Below the pieces are notes generated by a model. It worked only from the letters and a program-made list of their open reading frames with translations, was not told the origin of the DNA and did no database searches. From positions 1 to 24,193 of the forward strand of contig JAAZMG010000211.1 of assembly GCA_012798935.1 (NCBI GenBank): DNA of 24,193 nucleotides, in the 5' to 3' direction. Below, one piece after another: positions 8,043 to 16,069 of this stretch. A program made the position numbers and the translations under genes. Positions within the stretch are counted from its first letter, which is position 1. The number at the start of each line of letters is the position of its first letter. This DNA is from Tissierellia bacterium. Its GTDB lineage: Bacteria > Bacillota > Clostridia > Tissierellales > Tepidimicrobiaceae.

Positions 8043-8789
8043 CTAATAGTTTACCAAGGCTACAAAATCTTCAGCTACTAAACTAGCACCACCAACTAAG
8101 GCTCCGTCTATCTCTTCCTTTGCCATTAGCTCTTTTATAGTATTTGGCTTAACGCTTCCTCCATATTGTATTCTTATATTGTCCTTAGCCTCTTTATCGT
8201 ATTTGTTTCCGATAATTTCTCTAATGAATCCACACATCTGGTTTGCATCATCACTTGAAGCTGTTTTGCCTGTTCCTATAGCCCAGATTGGTTCATAAGC
8301 AATTACTATATCTTTAATATACTCTTTATCTATACCTTCTAAAGCTTTTAGTACCTGCTCCTTAACAACTTCCTCTTCCTTAGCACTTTCTCTTTCTTCT
8401 AAAGTTTCTCCTACGCATACTATAGGTTTTATATTATGCTTTAAAGCGGATTTAACTTTTTTGTTTACCATCTCATCTGTTTCCCCAAAATATTGTCTTC
8501 TTTCTGAATGACCTATTATACAATAATCTACTCCTATTTCCTTTAACATCAATGGAGATATTTCACCTGTATAAGCTCCACTGTTCTCCCAATGCATATT
8601 TTGTGCACCTAATTTTATATCTGTTCCTTCTATAGCTTTTTTTACCTCATTAAGATTAGTAAATGGTACACATACTACTGCTTCTACTTCTTTATTTAAA
8701 CTATGTTCTTTTATATTATCAATCAACAGAAGGGATTGAGAAATAATATTATTCATCTTCCAATTCCCTGCAATTATTGGTACTCGCAT
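8043..8789 (-). CDS. tpiA: triosephosphate isomerase
   Basis: TpiA interconverts dihydroxyacetone phosphate and glyceraldehyde 3-phosphate. The 248-residue protein has the substrate-binding Asn9/Lys11 in GNWKMN, the electrophilic His in IGHSERR, the catalytic Glu in AYEPIWAIGTG and the phosphate-binding QYGGSV and GALVGGASL loops, all intact. The ATG at 8789 has AAGGAGGT, which overlaps the end of pgk; the pgk-tpiA gap is 12 nt. Tight spacing with pgk and gpmI indicates one transcript. Confidence 0.98.
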   Translation of the reverse strand: MRVPIIAGNWKMNNIISQSLLLIDNIKEHSLNKEVEAVVCVPFTNLNEVKKAIEGTDIKLGAQNMHWENSGAYTGEISPLMLKEIGVDYCIIGHSERRQYFGETDEMVNKKVKSALKHNIKPIVCVGETLEERESAKEEEVVKEQVLKALEGIDKEYIKDIVIAYEPIWAIGTGKTASSDDANQMCGFIREIIGNKYDKEAKDNIRIQYGGSVKPNTIKELMAKEEIDGALVGGASLVAEDFVALVNY

Positions 8790-8801
8790 TTTATAACCTC
8801 C

Positions 8802-9995
8802 TTACTTATCACTAATAGCTGCAATTCCTGGCAATTTCTTTCCTTCTAAAAATTCTAAGGATGCTCCTCCTCCTGTTGATATATGGGTCATCTTGTCATC
8901 ATAACCTGCTTTTTCAACAGCTGAAGCACTATCGCCACCACCTACTATCGTAATTCCATTTGATTCTGCCATTGCCTTAGCTATAGCTTCCGTACCTTTT
9001 TTGAAATTTTCCATTTCAAAAACTCCCATAGGTCCATTCCAAACTATAGTCTTTGCATTTTTTATCTCTTCTGAGAAAAGTTTAATTGTTTCTTCTCCTG
9101 AATCCAACCCCATCATATCTGAAGGAATATTATTTATTTTTACAGTATTAAATTCTGTATCATTTTTAAATTCTTTTGCTACTACTACATCTACCGGTAA
9201 TAGTAGTTTTACATTTTTTTCTTCTGCCTTTTTAAGTAATTCCTTAGCTAGATCTATTTTATCTTCCTCTAGAATAGAAGTACCCACCTCATATCCTTGT
9301 GCCTTTAAGAAAGTATAGGCCATACCCCCACCAATCAATATAGTGTCAACTTTATTAAGCAAATTCTCTATTACTCCAATTTTATCCGATACCTTAGCTC
9401 CACCTAAAATAGCCACAAAGGGTCTTTCTGGATTTTCTAAAGCCTTACCCATTACAGCGATTTCTTTTTCTACTAGATAACCTACAGCAGAAGGCAACTC
9501 ATTTGATACTCCTACATTTGAAGTATGAGCTCTATGGGAAGTACCAAAAGCATCATTTACATATAAATCTCCTAAAGAAGCTAATTCCTTAGCAAAGTTC
9601 TGTTCGTTTTTTTCTTCTTCTTTTCTAAACCTTGTGTTTTCTAATAATACTACATCCCCATCTTCCATATTTGAAACTATTTGTTTAACATTATCACTTA
9701 CTACCCTATTGTCTTTTGCAAATATTACTTTTTTATTTAACAATTCCGATAGTCTTTTCTGTACAGGTGCTAGACTAAATTTAGGATTAGGTTCTCCTTT
9801 TGGTCTGCCTAAATGGGACATTAAAATAACTTTAGCTCCATTTTTGATTAAATATTCAATTGTAGGTAATGAGCTGGTTATTCTTCTATCATCGGTAATA
9901 TTCCTATTATCGTCCATAGGAACATTGAAATCACATCTAACAAGAACTCTTTTGCCCTGTACATCTAAATCTTCCAGTGTTTTTTTATTTAACAT
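8802..9995 (-). CDS. pgk: phosphoglycerate kinase
   Basis: Pgk transfers the acyl phosphate of 1,3-bisphosphoglycerate to ADP. The 397-residue protein is full length, with RCDFNVPM and LMSHLGRPKG in the substrate domain, LLENTRF, the hinge and ATP-domain motifs GGAKVSDKIGV, NGPMGVFEM and IVGGGDSA, and the C-terminal STGGGASLEFLEG. The ATG at 9995 follows GAGGTGAT. A terminator-like hairpin separates it from gap, and no convincing promoter is seen in that gap. It is therefore probably expressed by read-through or from processed mRNA of the cggR promoter. Confidence 0.98.
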   Translation of the reverse strand: MLNKKTLEDLDVQGKRVLVRCDFNVPMDDNRNITDDRRITSSLPTIEYLIKNGAKVILMSHLGRPKGEPNPKFSLAPVQKRLSELLNKKVIFAKDNRVVSDNVKQIVSNMEDGDVVLLENTRFRKEEEKNEQNFAKELASLGDLYVNDAFGTSHRAHTSNVGVSNELPSAVGYLVEKEIAVMGKALENPERPFVAILGGAKVSDKIGVIENLLNKVDTILIGGGMAYTFLKAQGYEVGTSILEEDKIDLAKELLKKAEEKNVKLLLPVDVVVAKEFKNDTEFNTVKINNIPSDMMGLDSGEETIKLFSEEIKNAKTIVWNGPMGVFEMENFKKGTEAIAKAMAESNGITIVGGGDSASAVEKAGYDDKMTHISTGGGASLEFLEGKKLPGIAAISDK

Positions 9996-10035
9996 AGTAT
10001 CACCTCGTAGAAAATTTAATATATTGGTAATTTTT

Positions 10036-10066
10036 AAAAGCCGGTCTTTTTAAAGACCGGGCTTTT
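10036..10066 (-). terminator. terminator-like hairpin between gap and pgk
   Basis: The arms AAAAGCC-GGTCTTT and AAAGACC-GGGCTTTT form a GC-containing stem with one bulged G and a short loop. The minus-strand sequence then reads TTTTAAAAATT, a weak U-tract. It begins just after the gap stop. It could be a partial terminator or mRNA-stabilising hairpin that lets gap be made in excess of the downstream genes. Confidence 0.6.
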
Positions 10067-10069
10067 ATA

Positions 10070-11074
10070 TTATTTATTGGCAACTAATTTAGCAAGGTCT
10101 ACAACTCTTTCTGAATATCCCCATTCGTTATCATACCAAGCAACTACTTTAACCATGTTATCAATTACCATAGTTGAAAGTCCATCTACTATTGAAGAAC
10201 GTGGATCTCCTTGATAATCTCTAGATACTAATGGTTCTTCTGAGTAGCCTAATATTCCCTTCATTTCTCCTTCAGAGGCCTTCTTTAGGGCTTCGTTAAC
10301 CTGTTCTACTGTTGTATCCTTCTTTACTTCAAATACCACATCTACCATGGAAACCGTAGGTACAGGCACCCTTACTGAGAAACCATTTAACTTGCCTTTT
10401 AATTCTGGTAGAACTAAGGCTACTGCCTTTGCTGCTCCAGTTGTAGTTGGTATTATATTTTCTGCTGCTGCTCTTGCTCTTCTTAAATCTTTATGCCTTT
10501 TATCCAATATTTGTTGATCATTGGTATAAGCATGGATTGTAGTCATCAATCCTTTATTTACTCCAAAATTATCTAAAATAACTTTAGCTACTGGCGCTAA
10601 ACAGTTAGTTGTACAGGATGCATTTGAAATAATATGATGATTCTCTGGATCATAGTCCTTTTCATTTACACCCATTACTATTGTAACATCTTCACCCTTA
10701 GCAGGGGCTGTTAGAATTACCTTCTTAGCTCCTGCCTCTATATGTTGTGAAAGACCTTCTCTATCCCTAAAAGCTCCTGTAGAATCAATTACTAAATCTA
10801 CTCCTAAATCTTTCCATGGTATCTCTGATGGAACCCTGTGAGCTACTACTTTTATTTTCTTTCCATTAATAATAAAACCATCTTCTACTACTTCAATAGT
10901 GCCATTGAATTTACCATACATTGAATCATATTTAAGCATATGTGCTAAGGTATTTAAATCCCCTGATGCATTTAACGCCACTATTTCAAAATCCTCTACA
11001 TTGTTCTCAAAATAAATCCTTAAAAAGTCTCTTCCTATTCTTCCAAATCCACTTAATCCAACTTTCATTGCCAT
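10070..11074 (-). CDS. gap: glyceraldehyde-3-phosphate dehydrogenase, possibly NADP-preferring or dual cofactor
   Basis: The enzyme oxidises and phosphorylates glyceraldehyde 3-phosphate. The 334-residue protein has the Rossmann motif GFGRIGR, the catalytic Cys154 in SNASCTTNC, its His partner in THAYTNDQ, and WYDNEWGYS near the C terminus. Two cofactor positions are unusual. Asn35-Ala36-Ser37 replaces the Asn-Asp-Leu whose Asp selects NAD. Lys192-Arg193 replaces the Leu-Pro pair that excludes the NADP phosphate. The same NAS triplet occurs in Bacillus GapB, an NADP-dependent gluconeogenic enzyme. Yet this gene sits directly behind cggR in the catabolic operon and is the only gap in the window. 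The ATG at 11074 follows AAGGAGGA at 7 nt. NADP use is inference. Confidence 0.96.
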   Translation of the reverse strand: MAMKVGLSGFGRIGRDFLRIYFENNVEDFEIVALNASGDLNTLAHMLKYDSMYGKFNGTIEVVEDGFIINGKKIKVVAHRVPSEIPWKDLGVDLVIDSTGAFRDREGLSQHIEAGAKKVILTAPAKGEDVTIVMGVNEKDYDPENHHIISNASCTTNCLAPVAKVILDNFGVNKGLMTTIHAYTNDQQILDKRHKDLRRARAAAENIIPTTTGAAKAVALVLPELKGKLNGFSVRVPVPTVSMVDVVFEVKKDTTVEQVNEALKKASEGEMKGILGYSEEPLVSRDYQGDPRSSIVDGLSTMVIDNMVKVVAWYDNEWGYSERVVDLAKLVANK

Positions 11075-11103
11075 AAGTATTCCTCCTTAATATTTTATAT
11101 ATT

Positions 11104-11122
11104 AAAGCTACTAGGTAGCTTT
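11104..11122 (-). other. cggR-gap intercistronic hairpin
   Basis: AAAGCTA and TAGCTTT form a 7-bp stem with a 5-nt loop that includes the cggR stop codon. It lacks a T run, so termination is unlikely. In Bacillus subtilis the cggR-gapA mRNA is cut between these genes and a hairpin protects the gapA part; this hairpin is well placed for that, by analogy only. Confidence 0.45.
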
Positions 11123-12142
11123 CTTAACTATTTTGATTATTTGTTTGGCAGCTCCCTCATCTGTTACAATAGTCATATTGTTTCTCAGGGAAGCTATGGA
11201 CATTATAGCTTCTGCTTTGCCTTTTCCACCAGCTACTCCTATAACCTTTTCTATATTTTGAAAATCTTCTAAGGATAATCCTACGGTTAAAGATTCCCAA
11301 ACTTCATTACCTTCTATATCAAAATAATGCCCAAAAGCTTCAGCTACAGCGCCCTTTTCTATTAGTTTGTCTATTTTATCCTTAGGCAGCTGTCTTCTTT
11401 TAGCCATGGTATCTGCTCTTCCAATACCAAAAACTAATATATCCATTTTTTTAATTAAATCCATCACTTCTTTTATATCGGATATTTTTAATACTGCATC
11501 TAAAGTTGTCCTGTCAATATCATCAGGTACATGGAGAAGTCTATAATTTCCTTCTAGTTTTTTGGCCAATTTTGCAGCTATACTATTGGATTGGGTTTCT
11601 ACATCCTTTCCCAGGCCTCCTCTGGCAGGAGTTACTATTATATTATCAGCTACCTTACCTGTAGGCATCTCCTCTGCTACTTGAGCCATAGTGGTACCTC
11701 CAGTAATACCTATAATAAAATCTTTTTTAATAAGCTTTCTTAAATATATAGAGCTAGTTTTTCCCATATCCTTTAACACTAATCCATTTTCATCAGAATT
11801 ACCTGGTACTATTATAACCTTTTCAACCTTTAAAATATCCTTCAGCGTTTTTTCTAAATCTGAAATACCTTTCAGCTTATGCATTACATCTTTTAAATCT
11901 CCAATAACCTTCTTTCCATCTTCTGTTACATACATACCCATACTTTCAATATTCAACAATCCTTGTTCTTTAAGTATATTTACTTCTGTCCTAATGGTTC
12001 TCTCGCCAGTATTTAATTCATGGGCTAATCCTCTTCTCCCAATAGGTTGGTTATAATAAATATTCCGTAAAATATTGTATCTAATTTCCATTAAGTCAAA
12101 TATCTCAGGAACTATTTTCTTTTCAAGTTCAATTAAATCCAT
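11111..12142 (-). CDS. cggR: central glycolytic genes regulator CggR (SorC/DeoR-type repressor)
   Basis: The 343-residue cytoplasmic repressor has an N-terminal winged-helix domain (about 15-75, recognition part LNTGERTIRTEVNILKEQGL). A sugar-phosphate-binding effector domain follows (about 90-343), with the phosphate-loop motif ITGGTTMAQ, VTPARGGLG, VFGIGRADTM and VAGGKGKAEAI. In Bacillus, CggR binds as a tetramer to two direct repeats and is released by fructose-1,6-bisphosphate. Here it is the first gene of the glycolytic operon, with a promoter and a matching tandem operator upstream, so it should repress itself and all genes through eno. The ATG at 12142 has AGAGGTG upstream. Confidence 0.95.
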   Translation of the reverse strand: MDLIELEKKIVPEIFDLMEIRYNILRNIYYNQPIGRRGLAHELNTGERTIRTEVNILKEQGLLNIESMGMYVTEDGKKVIGDLKDVMHKLKGISDLEKTLKDILKVEKVIIVPGNSDENGLVLKDMGKTSSIYLRKLIKKDFIIGITGGTTMAQVAEEMPTGKVADNIIVTPARGGLGKDVETQSNSIAAKLAKKLEGNYRLLHVPDDIDRTTLDAVLKISDIKEVMDLIKKMDILVFGIGRADTMAKRRQLPKDKIDKLIEKGAVAEAFGHYFDIEGNEVWESLTVGLSLEDFQNIEKVIGVAGGKGKAEAIMSIASLRNNMTIVTDEGAAKQIIKIVKKAT

Positions 12143-12206
12143 TATAAAGCACCTCTTGTCAGTCTAATTATCTATTATTATGTGAAGATTAGCTAATATT
12201 AATCGG

Positions 12207-12245
12207 GGGGACTGTTAGTGTCCCTTATATGTATTATTTGTCCCA
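12207..12245 (-). promoter_or_regulatory. tandem CggR operator
   Basis: On the minus strand GGGAC occurs twice exactly 20 nt apart (12240-12244 and 12220-12224); the second copy is followed by ACTAAC then AGTCC. This matches the CggR layout known from Bacillus, CGGGAC-N6-TGTC repeated with a 20-nt period. It starts about 37 nt downstream of the expected transcription start, which fits a block to elongation as in B. subtilis. Confidence 0.75.
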
Positions 12246-12287
12246 CCTTCTACAAAAAAATACAGAGAAGATTTTCTCTACGTTTAT

Positions 12288-12316
12288 ATTATAATCTATA
12301 TATTGTTTTTTTTCAA
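12288..12316 (-). promoter_or_regulatory. promoter of the cggR-gap-pgk-tpiA-gpmI-eno operon
   Basis: The minus strand has TTGAAA (12311-12316), a 17-nt spacer and a perfect TATAAT (12288-12293), a near-consensus sigma-A promoter. Transcription should begin near 12281. The first bases can fold into a small AGAGAA/TTCTCT hairpin followed by seven T (12254-12279), too weak and too early to be a sure terminator. Confidence 0.85.
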
Positions 12317-12330
12317 GGGAATGCAACAAG

Positions 12331-12373
12331 AAAAAACTCCTATTTTTTAAATTAATACAAAGTAGGAGTTTTC
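12331..12373 (-). terminator. terminator of the permease-epimerase operon
   Basis: A 10-bp stem AAAACTCCTA/TAGGAGTTTT (12333-12342 with 12363-12372) has a 20-nt AT loop and a T run on the minus strand. It lies 18 nt after the epimerase stop and just upstream of the cggR promoter. Confidence 0.8.
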
Positions 12374-12390
12374 TCATTTTATATTAATCT

Positions 12391-13479
12391 TTATATATAA
12401 TTTACACTGCGAATACCTTTGAATCCAAAACCAGGATCATCTGTCACCATAATTCTACAATCTTCAAATATAGCTCCCCCATTGATTGGGTCTTCGCTGC
12501 ATAATAGGGGCCCATCTAAATCTATCTTTGTAATTATATTCTTTGCAGCAGCTAAATGAACAGCTGCAGTAACACTTACTTTAGTTTCAAGCATACAACC
12601 TAACATACACTCTACCCCATATATTTCAGCTATAGAGCATATTTTTAGTGCATTGTGAATGCCTCCTGTTTTCATTAATTTTATATTTATTAAATCAGCA
12701 GCACCCATTTGCATAATAGTTATTGCATCTCTTGGTGAAAATACACTCTCATCGGCTAATACGGGAATAGCAACATTGTCCGTTACTAATTTCAATCCTT
12801 GTAAATCATGGGCTAATACAGGCTGCTCTACAAGTTCTATATTTAAACCTGCATCTTCCATCTTCCTTAGAATATATATGGCTTCCTTAGCATTCCAGCC
12901 TTGATTTGCATCTATCCTTAAATCAATATCATATCCTACAGCCTCTCTAATAGCTTCCATACGTTTTATATCCAAAGCTGAATCCTTACCTACTTTTATT
13001 TTTAATGTTTTATATCCTTGCTTTACGGCTTCAATACTATCTTGAGCCATTTCATCTGGATCATTGACACTTATAGTTATATCGGTTGTTATTTCCTTTC
13101 TATAGCCACCTAATAGTTTATAAACTGGAGCCTCATATAATTGCCCGTATAAATCATAAATTGCTATATCAACTGCTGCTTTTGCACTGGTATTATTAAC
13201 AATAGATTTATCTAATTTTAGCATTATTTCTTCTATGTTCGAGATATCCAGGCCAATTAAATGCTTCTTTATATGGTCTTCTATAGCGCCTATTATTGCA
13301 CCTGTCGTATCCCCTGTTATTACTCCGGTAGGTGGCGCTTCCCCATATCCAATATGTCCAGTGTCTGTTTCAATCCTTACTATAATATCCTCTATACTTT
13401 CAACAGTTCTTAACGCTGTTTTAAAAGGCTTCTTTAGTGGCACTGATATATGCCCCAGTTTTATATCTGTAATTTTCAT
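12391..13479 (-). CDS. dipeptide epimerase (L-Ala-D/L-Glu epimerase family, enolase superfamily)
   Basis: The protein belongs to the muconate-lactonizing subgroup of the enolase superfamily. It shows the KxK base motif (LKIKVG), metal ligands Asp in RIDANQGW, Glu in VEQP and Asp in LADES, the second-side Lys in INIKLMKTGG, and DLDGPLL, which in L-Ala-D/L-Glu epimerases binds the dipeptide ammonium. The usual role is to convert L-Ala-D-Glu from murein into L-Ala-L-Glu so that ordinary peptidases can use it. The ATG at 13479 (362 residues) has AGGTG 9 nt upstream; the GTG at 13491 lies inside that site. It is the last gene of a four-gene operon. Exact dipeptide specificity is not readable from sequence. 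Confidence 0.9.
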   Translation of the reverse strand: MKITDIKLGHISVPLKKPFKTALRTVESIEDIIVRIETDTGHIGYGEAPPTGVITGDTTGAIIGAIEDHIKKHLIGLDISNIEEIMLKLDKSIVNNTSAKAAVDIAIYDLYGQLYEAPVYKLLGGYRKEITTDITISVNDPDEMAQDSIEAVKQGYKTLKIKVGKDSALDIKRMEAIREAVGYDIDLRIDANQGWNAKEAIYILRKMEDAGLNIELVEQPVLAHDLQGLKLVTDNVAIPVLADESVFSPRDAITIMQMGAADLINIKLMKTGGIHNALKICSIAEIYGVECMLGCMLETKVSVTAAVHLAAAKNIITKIDLDGPLLCSEDPINGGAIFEDCRIMVTDDPGFGFKGIRSVNYI

Positions 13480-13495
13480 ATATATATGCACCTGC

Positions 13496-13828
13496 CTAAT
13501 AGTATTTAGATTTAACCTCTGAATACTTTTTTACAGCGTCTTTATATGCAGTAATCATGGCCTTTTTTGAAGATCCAAAGTATCTTCTTTCTATTTCTTT
13601 TTCCACCAATGCATCAAACTCATCCAGTCTTTTGTTTATAAAAATGCTATAGACAAAATCCTTTGTGGTTCTGATTGTAGACGTGCAATCAAGATCGACA
13701 ATTAAATCCGTTTTTGTATCTACTACAAATCCTATAAAAAACATTTTAAATTTCTCAGTTATGGCATTGTCAATATTTGTTTTCCCATGTCCAATTATAA
13801 ATACAGTTTCCTTAGAATACAATTCCAT
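13496..13828 (-). CDS. DUF3870 domain protein
   Basis: This 110-residue soluble protein matches the DUF3870 pattern. An N-terminal beta segment ends in GHGKTN, the middle has FFIGFVVDTKTDLIVDLDC, and the C-terminal part reads VEKEIERRYFGSSKKAMITA. No biochemical role is established for the family that I can name. The ATG at 13828 is chosen over the GTG at 13831 because AAGGA lies 7 nt upstream of it. It sits between the serine hydrolase (18 nt away) and the epimerase (16 nt), so it is firmly within the operon and may help sense or process the same substrate. Confidence 0.85.
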   Translation of the reverse strand: MELYSKETVFIIGHGKTNIDNAITEKFKMFFIGFVVDTKTDLIVDLDCTSTIRTTKDFVYSIFINKRLDEFDALVEKEIERRYFGSSKKAMITAYKDAVKKYSEVKSKYY

Positions 13829-13846
13829 CACCTTATCCTTAAAATA

Positions 13847-14623
13847 TTATCTTGAAAATTCTTCATACACCATTTTGGATAATCTCCCTATTATTTCTCT
13901 ACCTTCTTTATTTGATATATTTTCATTGGTTAAAACACAGATAATATAGGGATTATCCTCCAAATATACTATACCTACATCATGCTCCAAATAATCTAAA
14001 TCACCAGTCTTATGAGCTATCATTATATCATCTGGAAGATATAAGTCTAATCTTCCCTTTACTTGCTGTTTCTTTAAAACATCTACAATAAATTGAGAGC
14101 TATCCCTATCGATAAGCCTTCCATTGAATAATGAATCAAGAATTTTTAATATATCTTTTGCACTGGTTATATTTTCCTTACCTGCCTGTGCAGCTTTAAA
14201 ATCCATCATCTTCCTTTGCAGCATGGTGGAATCAAAACCTAAATTACTTATTAAAGTATTTATATTATCCATACCTAAAATATCAATAATTATATTTGTA
14301 GCAGTATTATCGCTAATGATAGTCATTAATGTCAATAACTCGCCTATTGTAAATTTATGTCCTGCTTTTAATTCCTTTAATATACCATCTCCACCTACTT
14401 TATCATCATCTGCTAATGTTATTTTTTGGTTCAGTTCTATTTTACCTTCTTTTATTTGCCTACAGGCCTCAGCAAATATAAATAATTTTATTAGGCTAGC
14501 AGAAGGAAATACTTTTTCTTCATTTATATATACCACATTCTGTGTATTCATATTCTTTACTGCTAATCCTATATTAGCTTCTGTGGAATCAATGATAGTA
14601 TTCAATTTCTTTTTTAAATCCAT
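13847..14623 (-). CDS. class A beta-lactamase-like serine hydrolase
   Basis: This 258-residue protein has the three serine penicilloyl-transferase motifs: SxxK as Ser43-Leu-Ile-Lys46, SDN at 104-106 (SDNTATN), and KTG near 210 (HKTGDL). The general-base region of true class A lactamases (ExxLN) is absent; the equivalent stretch reads LQRKMMDFKAAQAGKEN. No signal peptide is visible, so it appears cytoplasmic. Together these argue for a peptidase, amidase or esterase acting on imported peptides rather than antibiotic resistance, though this is inference. The ATG at 14623 has GGAGGTG 6 nt upstream; the GTG at 14632 overlaps that site. Its neighbours are the permease and the DUF3870 gene. Confidence 0.88.
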   Translation of the reverse strand: MDLKKKLNTIIDSTEANIGLAVKNMNTQNVVYINEEKVFPSASLIKLFIFAEACRQIKEGKIELNQKITLADDDKVGGDGILKELKAGHKFTIGELLTLMTIISDNTATNIIIDILGMDNINTLISNLGFDSTMLQRKMMDFKAAQAGKENITSAKDILKILDSLFNGRLIDRDSSQFIVDVLKKQQVKGRLDLYLPDDIMIAHKTGDLDYLEHDVGIVYLEDNPYIICVLTNENISNKEGREIIGRLSKMVYEEFSR

Positions 14624-14657
14624 ATATTTCACCTCCAGTTTGCTTTATAAAATACAA

Positions 14658-15953
14658 CTAACCAAAGAAAGACCTTATGAACACTAATAATATTGTTGCA
14701 ACGGTAACAGTTATACCAAACTTAACCATATTCTTTAAATCTTTAGATCTTGCAAGTCCCATTTGTCCAAGCATATCTGCTTCAGGATAAGCAAAAGAGG
14801 TTATTTGGGAACCTACTAACAAAATCATACCCCATAGGGTAGATGAAATTCCTAAATTCTTAACCAATATATTAAACATATTATCCATTACCACTGTCTG
14901 TGCAACTGCAGCACCTCCAACTCCAAATATCCCAGTTAAAGTGGAAATCAATGAAAATACAATCTTGCTTTGTGATAATAGTAAAGGTTCAATTAATCCT
15001 ACTAAAGCTTCAAAAGCACCAGCTTCTGAAATGAAGGCAATGAATGGATCAAATAAAACAAACATAATAAATAGCCATACCATCCTCCCAGCACCTTCAA
15101 TCATAGTATCAAAAATAGTATTTAAATCTAGTTTACCAAATATACCCGTTAAAATTGCAGTTGTAAACATTACGACTATAGCATAAGATGAACCACTCTG
15201 GGCAAACATTCCATAAATAATTAATACTATAAGTGAAATAAAAAATACTACCGTAGCCCTTTTTGTATCTGAACTTACTTTATAATCTTCATTTGGCTTT
15301 TCTACATTCTCATATCTATATACATCTCTAGTCTTATTTTGAATCCTTTGGCTCATGAAAAATGTAACTAACCAACAAACTATAGCCACTGGCAATCCTA
15401 TACCTGTTAAATAGGTTCCATAGCTTAAACCTGTTATACCCATTATAGTTACTACTTGTGGCGAATAAGGTCCTATAAATAGACCTGTTGCTCCTGCACC
15501 GTGAAGCACTGCAGCTAAAGTAGATGGTGTTATACCTATTGCTGCTACAAGTGGAATGACGATTGGAGCTATTATTGCATTTGCACCTGCAAGGGTCCCC
15601 AATAAAGCTACTAAAATAACGGAACTAATCATAACTGCTAATATAGCTTTCTTTTCATTATTAATTCCTATCTTATTCATAAATGATAAAACGATATATT
15701 CAGCTACACCTGTTCTCTTTAAGATTTCTCCTAATGCAGAACCTAGCATTATAATAAATCCTATCATTGCTAGAAAAGACCCTAATGCCTCACTAATTAC
15801 ACCGCCCATATCCATTAATGGCTGTTTAGTAAGAATTGCACTTAATAAAACACAGATAACCACATTTAGGATTGGATTAATATCCTTAAATGCAAGAATA
15901 ATATAGATAATTAAAGGAACCAATGCCCAAATTGGTGATAAATTAAATAACAT
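14658..15953 (-). CDS. ion-transporter-superfamily permease (GntP/NhaC/CitM-like)
   Basis: The 431-residue integral membrane protein has about 11-12 hydrophobic helices and two similar halves. Conserved small-residue loops such as LAGANAIIAPIVIPL, GATGLFIGPYSPQ and GVGGAAVAQT are of the kind seen in GntP, NhaC and citrate-type carriers. Such proteins move organic anions or exchange ions. The partners (serine hydrolase, DUF3870, dipeptide epimerase) suggest an amino acid or small acidic peptide as cargo, by inference. The ATG at 15953 has AGGGGG 8 nt upstream; the TTG at 15959 is too close to that site. It is the first gene of the operon, behind a 200-nt structured leader. Confidence 0.85.
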   Translation of the reverse strand: MLFNLSPIWALVPLIIYIILAFKDINPILNVVICVLLSAILTKQPLMDMGGVISEALGSFLAMIGFIIMLGSALGEILKRTGVAEYIVLSFMNKIGINNEKKAILAVMISSVILVALLGTLAGANAIIAPIVIPLVAAIGITPSTLAAVLHGAGATGLFIGPYSPQVVTIMGITGLSYGTYLTGIGLPVAIVCWLVTFFMSQRIQNKTRDVYRYENVEKPNEDYKVSSDTKRATVVFFISLIVLIIYGMFAQSGSSYAIVVMFTTAILTGIFGKLDLNTIFDTMIEGAGRMVWLFIMFVLFDPFIAFISEAGAFEALVGLIEPLLLSQSKIVFSLISTLTGIFGVGGAAVAQTVVMDNMFNILVKNLGISSTLWGMILLVGSQITSFAYPEADMLGQMGLARSKDLKNMVKFGITVTVATILLVFIRSFFG

Positions 15954-16012
15954 AAACAAAACCCCCTTTGTTTTTAATAATATACAAAAATAATAAAATT
16001 AATTAACCCATC

Positions 16013-16069
16013 TTAACCACCTATCACCTCCAACAAAAAACAAGGCCATAGAGACACATAAAAACACAT
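16013..16069 (-). CDS. possible 18-residue leader peptide
   Basis: Within the leader, TTGAGGAG is followed 3 nt later by an ATG opening MCFYVSLWPCFLLEVIGG and a TAA stop. The frame runs through the loop and 3' arm of the terminator, so a ribosome here would unfold the terminator. The peptide is rich in aromatic residues and Cys. The short spacing to the binding site and lack of relatives keep confidence low. A second strong site (GGAGGTGAT) just downstream serves only a five-codon GTG frame. Confidence 0.25.
   Translation of the reverse strand: MCFYVSLWPCFLLEVIGG

Noticed and set aside
12254..12279. Hairpin with T7 at the 5' end of the cggR transcript as an attenuator
   Set aside because: The stem is only 6 A/T-rich pairs and lies within the first 30 nt, so it is unlikely to terminate transcription.
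13847..14623. Antibiotic-resistance beta-lactamase
   Set aside because: There is no ExxLN motif and no export signal, and the operon context is peptide metabolism.
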